Part shown: piece by piece, positions 7,633 to 15,821 of the stretch | How the letters are laid out: the number at the start of each line of letters is the position of its first letter | Numbering within the stretch: position 1 is the stretch's first letter | Source: an uncultured Collinsella sp. | Lineage (GTDB): Bacteria; Actinomycetota; Coriobacteriia; Coriobacteriales; Coriobacteriaceae | NCBI GenBank assembly: GCA_900547855.1 | Contig: URIK01000012.1 | Coordinates: 1-21,849 of the forward strand | Direction: 5' to 3' | Length of the DNA stretch: 21,849 nucleotides | Position numbers and translations under genes: made by a program | Notes under the pieces: generated by a model | Told to the model about the DNA's origin: nothing | What the model saw: the letters and a program-made list of their open reading frames with translations, nothing else | Databases searched by the model: none

Positions 7633-10600
7633 ATGTACGTTCCACACCCCCGTATCCGTAGGCTGTCGAAAATCCCGCTTGTTGGGACGGCGGCGCTTGC
7701 TGCGTTGATCGCCACGAGCGTCGCCTGCTTCACGGCCACGCCCCAGGTTGCCCAGGCGGCAGACGCGCCCGCAATCACCGATATGACCGAGCAGGATTAT
7801 CAAGCCCTGGGTCTGGGCACGAGCGAGGGCATTCCGGCCGATACCGTTGGCCCCTATTCCACTGATACCCCCACGACGTTTGCCACGCGCAGCGAGGTCT
7901 ATATGGCAGCTAACGGTAGCCATGGCAATCGCTACACTCTGCGCGACAAGCTCGAGAACGTCGAGCGCGGTGACATTGGCGGCAGCAGCAAACTCACCGA
8001 TGGCTATGGAAGTGTGTGGGGCGCCGCAAAGTTCTGGCAAAACGTCAACAACTTCGATACGAACAGCGATCTCTACAAGCATAGCGACTACGGTGGCGGC
8101 ACCTGGTCGTACCTAAGCAACAATGAGTCCTCAACAGTACTCGCCAACGACAACAACGGTTTCTCGGGCATTCACGCCACGAGTGTTGAGTTCTGCAGCG
8201 ACGCCAGCACGGGCAAAAAGAGCCGCGTTGCCGAGCTCCGTGCCTACGGCGACAGTTCCTCCACGACGATTGACGGCAAGTCATACGCCGGAAAGGTTGA
8301 GCTGGTCCTCTACTCGTTTAGCAACGGGCGTACGCGCACTCTCGACACACACCTGCCGGTGACGGTCAACACTAATATGATGTACGAAGGCCGTTTTAAG
8401 TACCTGGATGCCGGTTACCTGCAAGAGCACGACGCCGTCTTTGATGTCGAGGCGGGCGATGTCGATGGCGACGGCGTCGACGAGCTTTTTGTCTACGCGG
8501 GCTGCTATGTCGACGAGAACGGCGTGCGCAAGGCTGTAGTCGACATGTATGACTTGGAGGGCGGCAACTGGAAGCAAAGCGTCGTCAAGATCGATGCCGG
8601 TAACGCCGCGGACTACACCACGCACAACAAGGGCGGGAACGACTCCTGGACGCAGCTTCAGTCAGCTCCTGTCGTTTCGCTAGCGGCCGGCGACCTCGAT
8701 CGCGATTTTTGCGATGACCTCGCCATCGTGGTCTCGGCACCCTACGGCAAGAAGAATATTGATAAGTCGACGCATTGCGAGCTGTTTTCGTGGGATGTAT
8801 CCAAGGGTGCGCTCGTCCATGTCGATGCTCTGGGCGACGCGGGCGCAATCTCCCTCTCCGCGAACGGCAAGACCATGGTCGCTGCGAATGCGACGTTCGG
8901 CACGTTTGCCGCCTACGATGAAGAAGGAAAGAAGACGGGTGAAACCGTCACGGGCCTTATTCTTGCGGGCTATGACTGGCAACGCAGCGCTTTTGATTAC
9001 GGCGCTTCTGACGGCAGCAAGGGGCTGTACGGCGCGCTGTACCGCTACGCGTATTTTGACTCGGAGTCTGGCGAGTTCAAGCTTTCCGATTGTAAGGAAT
9101 ACAGAGACGGGCTCCTCGCCTCCTATGGGCTGATGCATGTGCCCAACAGCGCATGGAAGGATAGCGCTCAGGATAAGCGCTATCCGTGCACCTTGGCGCC
9201 TATTGCCCTTGCCACTGCCAACCTTGACGGCCTGTCCGAGCAGCTGGCGGTTGACGAGGTGCTCGTGGGCGGCGATGTGTTCCGCGACTTTGCCTGCAAC
9301 ACGGCACAGAGCGGGGCTCAGGGCTTGGGGTCCATGGTCGGAACCATGAGCATGAGCGGTCAGCAATACAACAGCAGCAACAAGCATGACCACAAGGGTA
9401 TAGAACAGGTGTGGATCAGCGACGTCAAGGCGGGCAGCGTCTCGGGTTCGGACCGCTATAACGAGAGCTTTATCGCCGTGGTGGGCAAGCACCGCGACGA
9501 GGACCTGCGCAAGAACGATGACTACTATTGGATGACCGCCTCGCATTTTTCGCTCGACGAGAACGGAAAGGTGCGCCGCGGCGAGGAGCAGGTGATTAGC
9601 GAGAGCAACCGTCGCGGCACTACCTACGGCACATTTATCTCGCTCGCGCTGCCCGATGTCGACAACGACAGCGTCAAGATCACGTACAAGGACCGCTACA
9701 AGGTCTATACCAACCCGCGCGTGCTTGCCGTGCTGCAGGATGCGCCCTATGTTGAGGATCTGGAGCAGGCATACGGCTATCTGGTGTTGGGCGGCACGTC
9801 ATACGGAGAGGAAAAGGGCACGGGGACATCCCAGGGCTATACCATTGGCGCCGAGTTGGGCGTTGCCGTCGAGGTGCAGACCGGTCCGCCCCTGGTCGCG
9901 ATGAATGCTTCAGTCGATTTTGCCGCCGAGGGATGCTATGACTACCGGAGCGAGCGCACGGTCAGCGCAAGCGTAAGCTATGAGTCGCATGCCGGCGAGG
10001 GTGACAAGGCCGTGCTCTACACGATTCCGATGGTCTATTACGAGTATGAGATCGAAAATGAGGAAACTGGTGGCAAGGGCGTGATGGCGGCGCCCGTGTC
10101 GCTCGGCGCGCAGACCTCGGTTGTTAATGTCGAGGCCTATGACCGCATTGCCAAACAGCACAATATGACGCCGCTCAGCTACTTTTTGACCAACCGGTCG
10201 GGAGAACCCGGAACCTATCAAACGACGCTCAACGGCGAGACTCCCGTTGGGGATTCCTTTGGCCTGGGCAAGCCTGGCGTAACGCGCGCCTACACGCACG
10301 ATGGGTTTAACGGCGCCGCCGCGCAGTCGGGGGCGAGCATTGAGCAGACCATCGAAGTCGAGGAGGGCAAGGAGCAGGAGCTCGAGCTCGGCTTGACGCT
10401 GAACGGCAGCGTTGTCATGGGCGCGAAGCTCGCAAAGCACGAGTTGTTTGGCGGCCTGTGCTTTGGTGCCAACGCCGGCTTTACTACGGGTAACTCCTCG
10501 AGTGAATCGACCGAATACGGCGGCACCGTCGACAACCTGCCCGAGGCCGCGCAGGGCAAGTACGGTTTTGTGTGGCGTCTGGGCGTCAACGCGGTGGATG

Positions 10601-11721
10601 TCGACAAGTTCGAGGCAGACTCGGGCGACAAGCTCGGCACCAAGGACACCGACCAGTTCTGGATCGTGGGCTATGACGTTAAGGACGTCGAGATGCCCGA
10701 CGCGCCGGCCGTGACGGGCTTTACGGCAAACGCTGTCGATTCGACCAGCGTTACGTTTAGCTGGGACGATGTACTCGCAAACAAGAGTGGCTTTAGCTAC
10801 GGCGTGGGCATGCTGCAGAGCAATGCGGCGGATGCGGTCGTCAATAGCTGGAAGATTGCCGACAACACGCAGACCTCGCTCAAGTGGGATGGGCTGCAGC
10901 CCAATACGGAGTATCGATTCGCCATCGCCGCCGTTAAGAATGGATCCACGACCGAAACAGGTATTCGCTCGGCAATCATCACGGTCAAGACCATGCCCGA
11001 TGGCATGACGATGACCGTGAGCGGACCTGCGGCGGATGCTGCGGAGGGGTCGGATCTTGGATACGACTCTTCGGTTGAGCGCGCGGCGGGAAGCCACCTG
11101 ACGCTCTCGGCGATTGGCCATGTGAAGCAACTCGGTGCCGACGATAGCGAAACAGGGCTGGCACCGACCTATATGTGGTACCGCAAGGGCCGCGGCGAGA
11201 CAGAGTTTAAGCTCGTGGGTGCCGATGGCAACCTCGCGGCTGGAACGGCCTCAAAGCTCGAGATTGACCTGACCGCAGACGATGACGGTGCGCAGTATTA
11301 CTGCCACGTGGGATACTACGACGTGGGCCTCGACACCGGCACGACGCTCGTGAATATCGAGGCCGAGGAGACGGCGCTCACAACGGTGAACGCCACCCCG
11401 ATCCGCACGCGCCGCCTGTTCTCACAGGCAAGTGCGGGCGCCAAGAAGTTCCTGGACCATACGCTGGTAAACACCGCCGGCCCAACCGATTCCGAAGGCT
11501 CAAAGGACCCCGAGACTCCTGAGACCCCGACGAACCCGGACAAGCCCAAGTCCGACAACGGAGCTAAGACCGACACCAAGGTCAAGACTACGACCACAGC
11601 GAAGAACCTCGCAAACACCGGTGACCAAACATTCGCCCTAGTCGCCACCGCAGCAGCAGCGGGAGCAACGCTCGTAGTGATAGCCCTCATCATGCTGATC
11701 AAGCGCCGCAAGACCCACTAG
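7633..11721 (+). CDS. Large secreted surface protein with FG-GAP-like, fibronectin III and Ig-like regions and LANTG anchor
   Basis: This 1362-residue protein has no specific family name that I recognise. ATG 7633 is preferred over ATG 7597 because GAGGT lies at 7623-7627. A signal peptide (Arg/Lys-rich start, hydrophobic core about 14-33) ends at AQA-AD near residue 42. Asp-rich FG-GAP/VCBS-like loops occur at D276 (DVDGDGVDEL), D354 (DLDRDFCDDL) and D675 (DVDNDSVK). Residues about 700-1015 are long, Ser/Thr/Gly-rich and beta-like. A fibronectin type III domain (about 1022-1120) and an Ig-like domain (about 1123-1243) follow. A Pro/Thr/Lys-rich stalk leads to LANTG (1326-1330), a hydrophobic helix and KRRKTH. 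LAXTG is the signal of class E sortases in high-GC Gram-positives, so the protein is probably wall-anchored. Adhesion is a guess. Confidence 0.85.
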   Translation: MYVPHPRIRRLSKIPLVGTAALAALIATSVACFTATPQVAQAADAPAITDMTEQDYQALGLGTSEGIPADTVGPYSTDTPTTFATRSEVYMAANGSHGNRYTLRDKLENVERGDIGGSSKLTDGYGSVWGAAKFWQNVNNFDTNSDLYKHSDYGGGTWSYLSNNESSTVLANDNNGFSGIHATSVEFCSDASTGKKSRVAELRAYGDSSSTTIDGKSYAGKVELVLYSFSNGRTRTLDTHLPVTVNTNMMYEGRFKYLDAGYLQEHDAVFDVEAGDVDGDGVDELFVYAGCYVDENGVRKAVVDMYDLEGGNWKQSVVKIDAGNAADYTTHNKGGNDSWTQLQSAPVVSLAAGDLDRDFCDDLAIVVSAPYGKKNIDKSTHCELFSWDVSKGALVHVDALGDAGAISLSANGKTMVAANATFGTFAAYDEEGKKTGETVTGLILAGYDWQRSAFDYGASDGSKGLYGALYRYAYFDSESGEFKLSDCKEYRDGLLASYGLMHVPNSAWKDSAQDKRYPCTLAPIALATANLDGLSEQLAVDEVLVGGDVFRDFACNTAQSGAQGLGSMVGTMSMSGQQYNSSNKHDHKGIEQVWISDVKAGSVSGSDRYNESFIAVVGKHRDEDLRKNDDYYWMTASHFSLDENGKVRRGEEQVISESNRRGTTYGTFISLALPDVDNDSVKITYKDRYKVYTNPRVLAVLQDAPYVEDLEQAYGYLVLGGTSYGEEKGTGTSQGYTIGAELGVAVEVQTGPPLVAMNASVDFAAEGCYDYRSERTVSASVSYESHAGEGDKAVLYTIPMVYYEYEIENEETGGKGVMAAPVSLGAQTSVVNVEAYDRIAKQHNMTPLSYFLTNRSGEPGTYQTTLNGETPVGDSFGLGKPGVTRAYTHDGFNGAAAQSGASIEQTIEVEEGKEQELELGLTLNGSVVMGAKLAKHELFGGLCFGANAGFTTGNSSSESTEYGGTVDNLPEAAQGKYGFVWRLGVNAVDVDKFEADSGDKLGTKDTDQFWIVGYDVKDVEMPDAPAVTGFTANAVDSTSVTFSWDDVLANKSGFSYGVGMLQSNAADAVVNSWKIADNTQTSLKWDGLQPNTEYRFAIAAVKNGSTTETGIRSAIITVKTMPDGMTMTVSGPAADAAEGSDLGYDSSVERAAGSHLTLSAIGHVKQLGADDSETGLAPTYMWYRKGRGETEFKLVGADGNLAAGTASKLEIDLTADDDGAQYYCHVGYYDVGLDTGTTLVNIEAEETALTTVNATPIRTRRLFSQASAGAKKFLDHTLVNTAGPTDSEGSKDPETPETPTNPDKPKSDNGAKTDTKVKTTTTAKNLANTGDQTFALVATAAAAGATLVVIALIMLIKRRKTH

Positions 11722-11750
11722 TAGCCAGTCGAACATATCGACAACCCAAA

Positions 11751-11787
11751 AACCCGGGTAGCCAAAAACAGGCCACCCGGGTTTTCT
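11751..11787 (+). terminator. Intrinsic terminator after the surface-protein gene
   Basis: AACCCGGGTAGCC (11751-11763) pairs with GGCCACCCGGGTT (11771-11783) with a single internal mismatch around loop AAAAACA, followed by TTTTCTGTT. It lies 30 bases after the stop codon at 11721 and should end the surface-protein transcript before array 2. Confidence 0.85.
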
Positions 11788-11809
11788 GTTGAGTGGAGAC
11801 TCCGCAAGC

Positions 11810-12040
11810 GGAAACTGCATCCCACAATTAGCGCCCGGAACGGGACACATTTTCCGTCAAGCCCTCATCCGGAAAATCCATCCCAGTTTGAGCGCCCAGA
11901 CCGGGACGCACTTTCCCAACGAGCCTCAACCGGAAAATACATCCCGGAATCCAGCTGAATAGTGGGACACACTTTCCCAATCGGGTCCCAAGCGGAAACT
12001 GCATCCCACTCCGGACGTGAATCTGGGACATGCTTTCCGG
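11810..12040. repeat. Tandem array 2 of palindromic units, 61-bp period
   Basis: Four units of the same family as the array at 7171-7510. GGGAC recurs at 11842, 11903, 11964 and 12025, exactly 61 bases apart. Each unit starts with a GGAAANTGCATCCCA-like arm and ends with a GGGACNNNTTTCC-like arm; spacers such as ACGAGCCTCAACC resemble those of array 1. The arms keep the same left/right asymmetry (CATCCC first, GGGAC second), so both arrays run in the same direction. The array occupies the gap between the surface-protein terminator and the minus-strand terminator at 12045-12070. Confidence 0.88.
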
Positions 12041-12044
12041 ATGC

Positions 12045-12070
12045 AAAAAAGGCCACAAGACGTGGCCTTC
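12045..12070 (-). terminator. Minus-strand intrinsic terminator downstream of the sulfatase-like gene
   Basis: Read on the minus strand, AAGGCCAC (12069-12062), loop GTCTT and GTGGCCTT are followed by four more T residues. The 8-bp stem resembles the inner hairpin of the element at 6998-7119. It lies about 200 bases past the stop of the minus-strand gene at 12276 and stops transcription before it enters array 2. Confidence 0.75.
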
Positions 12071-12125
12071 GACTTATATATGTTCAGCAGATGCCCCCAT
12101 GACAAGCCGCGCTTCAACACCGAGG

Positions 12126-12256
12126 CGTCTGCCCGGCGACGCGGAACGTAAGGTTCACCGCGAGTTCCGCACGAGCCGGAGAGCACTTAATGTGCTCTCC
12201 GTGCGAGCAGGACTGTCCGAGCAGGGAACCTTACGTTCCGCGCCGCCGGGCAGACG
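12126..12256 (-). repeat. Large palindromic 3' element, copy 2
   Basis: Arms of 31 bases (12126-12156 and 12226-12256) pair with one mismatch, an unusually long and perfect inverted repeat. The centre holds GGAGAGCAC, TTAAT, GTGCTCTCC (12178-12200). On the minus strand it shares ordered blocks with the element at 6998-7119 (12233-12219, 12216-12207 and 12172-12153, the last 19 of 20 identical). It begins 20 bases past the stop of the minus-strand gene, so both copies lie just 3' of a gene and in the same sense as that gene. The inner stem sequence differs between copies while pairing is kept, which suggests selection on structure. Confidence 0.85.
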
Positions 12257-12275
12257 AACCAGTTAAGACGTGTCG

Positions 12276-14576
12276 CTACTTGATCTTGGTTGTTCCCGGC
12301 GCCAGGTTGGGGTCGGTTTCGTTGGCCTCGGTCTGGAAGTGCTCGGTGTACACGTTCTTGCTGTCGCGGAACATCTCGTAGTACTGCATCTTGGCGTAAT
12401 CCTCGCGTGCCTTGGTGGCAGCCGCTGCCTCGGCGTCGTCGCCGGTGACGTTGGAGGAGAGCGCCCAACGCAGGCTGGCGTCCTCGTAGCCCACGGAGTT
12501 GATGGCGGGCAACGACTCGCGAAGCGTCATGTGCGCTTTCTGGTAGTCGGAAAGCGGGGCGCCGATCAGCTGCATAAGCTGCGTGGACAGGTAGTTGGTG
12601 GACAGGTCGTCGACCTCGCTCGTCTGGTCGCAGCCGGCAACGTCGTAGTTGGCCCAGATGATGTAGTCGGTCTGCCACAGGCGCTCCTGATGCGTGGCGT
12701 CGTCCTCGCCGGTAAACCACTTGTCGTTGAACTTGGACGGGAAGAACGGCTGGTGGTCGCCCCAGAACACCACGACCACCTTACGGTCGAGCTTGCTCAG
12801 GGCGTTGAGGAAGTAGCGAAGCGCCTGGTCGGACTGCTCGATGCACGAGACATACTCGTCGACATCGGAGAGCGTGCCGTCCTCGACGGTCTTGGCGTCC
12901 AGGTCGGTCGTGTCGATATTCAGGTGCATCTGCTTGTCGACCGGCAGCAGACCCGTGTCGTAGCCCGAGTGGTTTTGCATGGTCACGTCGAAGATAAACT
13001 GCGGATCGGCGTTCTGGTCGAGCAGCTCAAGAATCTTGTCGTAGGTAGCCTGGTCGGTCACCATGCCGCGCAGGGTATCGGCGCCCTGGAAATCGTTGAT
13101 GGACAGGAACTGGTCAAAACCAAAGTCCTTGTAGACGTTCTCGCGGTTCCAGTTGGTGGCGTGGTTGGGGTGCATAGCCGTGGTGGAATATCCGAGCGAC
13201 TTGAACTGCTCTGCCAGGTTCCCGGTCGTTTCCATGTTGTAGATGGTGTAGGGGTACACGCCCGAGCCCAGGTTGGCCATGGAGTTGCCGGTCATAAACT
13301 CAAACTCGGTATTGGCGGTGCCACCGCCGTAGGCACTCACGTAGAGCTTACCGCGGCTGAGGCAGTTGGACAGGTTCTTAAAGTACTGCGGGCCCTCGTA
13401 GCCGGCGCGCATGTTCTGATAGATCGACAGATCCGAGAAGGTCTCGTTCATGATGGCGATGACCGTGGGCTTCTCGCTGTCGAACTGCTCCTTTGCGGCG
13501 GTGCGCTCGTCACTCTTGGCTGCGTCGGACTTGTCGTAGGCCTTGGCGTACTTTTTGAGCGTGGCCTTGGCATCGTCGACGGAGTAGTCGGCGGGTTTGG
13601 GCGGCTTGATGGACTGCGCCGCACTAATAAAGGCGGGCAGGTAGCCCTCGCGCCAGTAGCTCTCGAGCGGGCGCCAGGTGTATACGGTGATGCCGAGGGT
13701 GTTGTAGTAGTCGATGAGCGTGACATGCGCGGTTACGCCGCCCAGGCACAGCACTGCCACGAGCAGGTTGGTGAGCAGCATGCGCTTGGCGTTGGCGGCA
13801 CCCTTCTGACGGTTCGGTGCCACCAGGCCGGCGTACTCGCACAGCAGCATGGCGATGGCGGTAAAGCCCATGGACAGCACGCAGAACAGCGAGATGGAGA
13901 AGGTGTAGCCGGTGCCGGCGACCGCGGCGGCGGTGGAGATGGCCGAAAGGTCGCCCGGCTGGATGGGCATGGATTTAAACGTGATGACGAAGAACTCGGC
14001 AATGCCCAGGACAAAGAGGGCAAAGGCCAGGACCGCGGGAGCTGCGCCGTGGCGCTGGAACAGGAAGAACAAGCCGATCATGAGCACGGTGATGATGGCC
14101 CACTCGAGCAGGATGCACAGGGGGTAGACCCAGGTAAAGTCGTGGTTGGACGAGACCTCCATGCCCAGCAGCGCAAAGACGCCGGCGAGCAGCAGGCACA
14201 GGACGGCGGCGACGAGTGGTTTGCCCACAAAGGCGCCGCGCAGGCGGGCGAGCTTGCCGGTGGGGGCGGGGGCGTCGGGCTTGGCGAACGCAAAGACGCG
14301 CGGGGCGATGCGATCGCGGGCGATGCTGGCCCAGGCGCAGCCGGTGAGGATGGCGTTGGTCAGGATGAGCATCACAAAGGCGAGCGGCTCGTTTTGTGCG
14401 ACGAGGCCAATAGCGCCCCAGACGGTCAAAAAGAGCTGGAACAGGCCAAAGGCGATGCTCCAGGCGAAGGCGCCCTTGGTGACGGTGCCCGACTGAGCGC
14501 GAATGGCCTTGGCCTCGCGCAAGACAAGGTAGACGGTCGCCGCAAGACCGACGAGCGAGATGGCGGCAGCGAACAT
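12276..14576 (-). CDS. Membrane sulfatase-fold protein, LTA synthase / phosphoglycerol transferase family
   Basis: About eight membrane helices fill residues 1 to about 320. An extracellular alkaline-phosphatase-like domain follows. Its motifs match the LtaS/MdoB family: IMNETFSDL (metal ligand E378), GGGTANTEFEFMTG (predicted nucleophile T420), TMQNHSGYD and FWGDHQPF (D607, H608). Family members move glycerol phosphate from phosphatidylglycerol to envelope glycopolymers; the acceptor here cannot be read from sequence. The ATG at 14576 is chosen (766 residues) because GAGGAG lies just upstream with about 7-bp spacing; a GTG at 14591 would sit on that site. The product ends in TKIK without a sorting signal. 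It is divergent from the nitroreductase gene. Confidence 0.85.
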   Translation of the reverse strand: MFAAAISLVGLAATVYLVLREAKAIRAQSGTVTKGAFAWSIAFGLFQLFLTVWGAIGLVAQNEPLAFVMLILTNAILTGCAWASIARDRIAPRVFAFAKPDAPAPTGKLARLRGAFVGKPLVAAVLCLLLAGVFALLGMEVSSNHDFTWVYPLCILLEWAIITVLMIGLFFLFQRHGAAPAVLAFALFVLGIAEFFVITFKSMPIQPGDLSAISTAAAVAGTGYTFSISLFCVLSMGFTAIAMLLCEYAGLVAPNRQKGAANAKRMLLTNLLVAVLCLGGVTAHVTLIDYYNTLGITVYTWRPLESYWREGYLPAFISAAQSIKPPKPADYSVDDAKATLKKYAKAYDKSDAAKSDERTAAKEQFDSEKPTVIAIMNETFSDLSIYQNMRAGYEGPQYFKNLSNCLSRGKLYVSAYGGGTANTEFEFMTGNSMANLGSGVYPYTIYNMETTGNLAEQFKSLGYSTTAMHPNHATNWNRENVYKDFGFDQFLSINDFQGADTLRGMVTDQATYDKILELLDQNADPQFIFDVTMQNHSGYDTGLLPVDKQMHLNIDTTDLDAKTVEDGTLSDVDEYVSCIEQSDQALRYFLNALSKLDRKVVVVFWGDHQPFFPSKFNDKWFTGEDDATHQERLWQTDYIIWANYDVAGCDQTSEVDDLSTNYLSTQLMQLIGAPLSDYQKAHMTLRESLPAINSVGYEDASLRWALSSNVTGDDAEAAAATKAREDYAKMQYYEMFRDSKNVYTEHFQTEANETDPNLAPGTTKIK

Positions 14577-14789
14577 GCTGAGACTCCTCACAAACTAAAA
14601 CCTACGAAAGCGGGGGTTTACCCGATTGTTACCAAGATATGCGCTGCAATTGGTGCCTGCGCACAACAACCAGCCATATTAACGCGCACGTGTGGCGGTG
14701 TGACGCAATGTAGTGGCGACCTGCGCGATAATGGACGGGAATTACACGGAAACGTAAAGGCTTCTTAAAGAAATGGCGAGGGTAGGGCG
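14577..14789. promoter_or_regulatory. Divergent intergenic region between sulfatase-like and nitroreductase genes
   Basis: This 213-bp gap must hold promoters for both directions. On the + strand GATAAT (14727-14732) is a reasonable -10, but the best -35 match (TGACGC, 14701-14706) is 20 bases away. GAGGG (14778-14782) is the ribosome site of the + gene, seven bases before its ATG. On the minus strand only the GAGGAG ribosome site is clear. No repeat or RNA gene is seen. Confidence 0.35.
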
Positions 14790-15662
14790 ATGAGCGAGCG
14801 GGTTTGCAAGGCGGACATGGGCGGCGACGGAGCTGCGGTCGTGGATACATACGGCTATCCGGTCGAGACTACGGGCAATGCGGTACTGGACATCTTGGAG
14901 CACCGCTCGTCTACGCGTGCCTTCGCGCGTGATGACGACGACCGTCCCGTGGCGGTGACCGACGAGCAGCGGGCGGCGATTCTGCATGCGGCGAGCCGTG
15001 CGCCGTCGGCAGGCGCCATGATGATGTATTCCATCGTGAGCATTCGCGAGCAGGCTACGCTGGACCGTCTGGCCGACCTGTGCGACCATCAGCCCATGAT
15101 CGCCAAGGCGCCCTGGGCACTTATATTTGTGGTCGATTATGCCAAGTGGATCGATCTGTTTGAGCACGTGGGCTGCTTTGAGCCCGAGTTTGTCGAGCAC
15201 ACGGGCAAGGCGCCCCGCCGCGCGCCGGGTTTGGGCGACTTTGCCATCGCGGCCCAGGACGCCGTGATCGCCGCGCAAAACGCCGTGGTTGCCGCCGAGG
15301 CCCTGGGGCTGGGGAGCTGCTACATTGGCGACATCGTCGAGAATGCCGAGGAAGTTGCCGAGCTGCTCGATCTGCCGCCCCATACCATGCCGTTGTCGAT
15401 GCTCATCATCGGCACGCCTCGTAAGGAGCGCCCGGCCATTGCGCATCCCGTGGTGAACCTGGTGCACGAGGAGCGCTACCGCCGCGCCGATGCTGCGACT
15501 ATGGACGCGCAGGTGGCCGAGATGGACGCGATGTTCCGTCCGCATGCCCGTGAGGTGGGGGAGCGCGTCGTGGACATCTATACCCGCAAGCACACCAGTC
15601 CCTTTATGGCCGAGATGAGCCGCTCCATGGAGTGGTGGTTCAAAAACTGGCTCGGAAAATGA
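14790..15662 (+). CDS. Nitroreductase-family flavoprotein
   Basis: A 290-residue member of the FMN-dependent nitroreductase superfamily. The FMN phosphate-binding signature is HRSSTRAF (R39-SST-R43), followed by ILHAASRAPSAGAMMMY, then AQDAVIAAQNAVVAAEALGLGSCYIGDI, the usual helix and glycine loop, and LSMLIIGTPRKERP. A segment of roughly 50 residues after APWALIFVVDYAKW forms the substrate lid. The last 60 residues are an extension ending in a Trp-rich MEWWFKNWLG. These enzymes reduce nitro compounds, quinones or flavins with NAD(P)H; the substrate is not deducible. The start is fixed by GAGGG at 14778-14782. It seems to be a single-gene unit. Confidence 0.85.
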   Translation: MSERVCKADMGGDGAAVVDTYGYPVETTGNAVLDILEHRSSTRAFARDDDDRPVAVTDEQRAAILHAASRAPSAGAMMMYSIVSIREQATLDRLADLCDHQPMIAKAPWALIFVVDYAKWIDLFEHVGCFEPEFVEHTGKAPRRAPGLGDFAIAAQDAVIAAQNAVVAAEALGLGSCYIGDIVENAEEVAELLDLPPHTMPLSMLIIGTPRKERPAIAHPVVNLVHEERYRRADAATMDAQVAEMDAMFRPHAREVGERVVDIYTRKHTSPFMAEMSRSMEWWFKNWLGK

Positions 15663-15663
15663 C

Positions 15664-15698
15664 GAATGTGACAAGGGGACAGTCCCTTTGTCACATTC
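15664..15698. repeat. 35-bp palindrome after the nitroreductase gene
   Basis: GAATGTGACAAGGGGA (15664-15679) pairs with TCCCTTTGTCACATTC (15683-15698) around a 3-base loop, with one G-T pair. It starts two bases after the stop codon. No T-run follows on either side, so it is not a standard intrinsic terminator, though it may still stop or stabilise the mRNA. The ACAAGGGGA...CCCTTTGT core is shared with the hairpin at 18145-18197, suggesting a dispersed repeat family. Confidence 0.75.
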
Positions 15699-15730
15699 CA
15701 TATCGCCGCGGTGGCCTAAAGGTCGTATAA

Positions 15731-15786
15731 ATGTTTATCTAGCTGGGAAGACAGTGTCATTTAAACATGGGCCGATTACCTATAAT
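15731..15786 (+). promoter_or_regulatory. Promoter region of kup with perfect -10
   Basis: TATAAT at 15781-15786 matches the -10 consensus exactly and lies about 35 bases before the kup start. No convincing -35 is present at 16-18 bases (the region reads TCATTTA). An inverted repeat ATGTTTA (15731-15737) / TAAACAT (15762-15768) flanks the -35 region, so an activator or repressor could act here. The -10 is seen; regulation is inference. Confidence 0.5.
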
Positions 15787-15821
15787 TCCTTCGAACATTA
15801 AAGTTGGGAGGAAACCGGCTT

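Noticed and set aside
7726..7728. Lipoprotein cysteine (SVAC) in the surface-protein signal peptide
   Set aside because: The residue at -3 is Ser rather than Leu/Val/Ile, a good AQA-A signal-peptidase I site follows, and the C-terminal LANTG anchor already explains surface attachment.
7131..7778. Open reading frames across array 1 on both strands (up to 215 residues)
   Set aside because: The 62-base period is not a multiple of three, so the frame shifts with each unit. There is no ribosome site, and the ORFs are explained by low stop density in the repeat.
11810..12040. Integron-type attC sites in the arrays
   Set aside because: The arms lack the RYYYAAC/GTTRRRY core sites, and there is no integrase gene or gene cassette between units.
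12270..14768. 832-residue + strand reading frame
   Set aside because: It lies antisense to the well-supported sulfatase-like membrane protein, has low-complexity Gly/Val/Gln composition and no family motif. It is a high-GC shadow frame.
15699..15821. c-di-AMP (ydaO-type) riboswitch before kup
   Set aside because: The gap is only about 120 bases, the likely -10 is 36 bases before the start, and no matching multi-helix core is seen.
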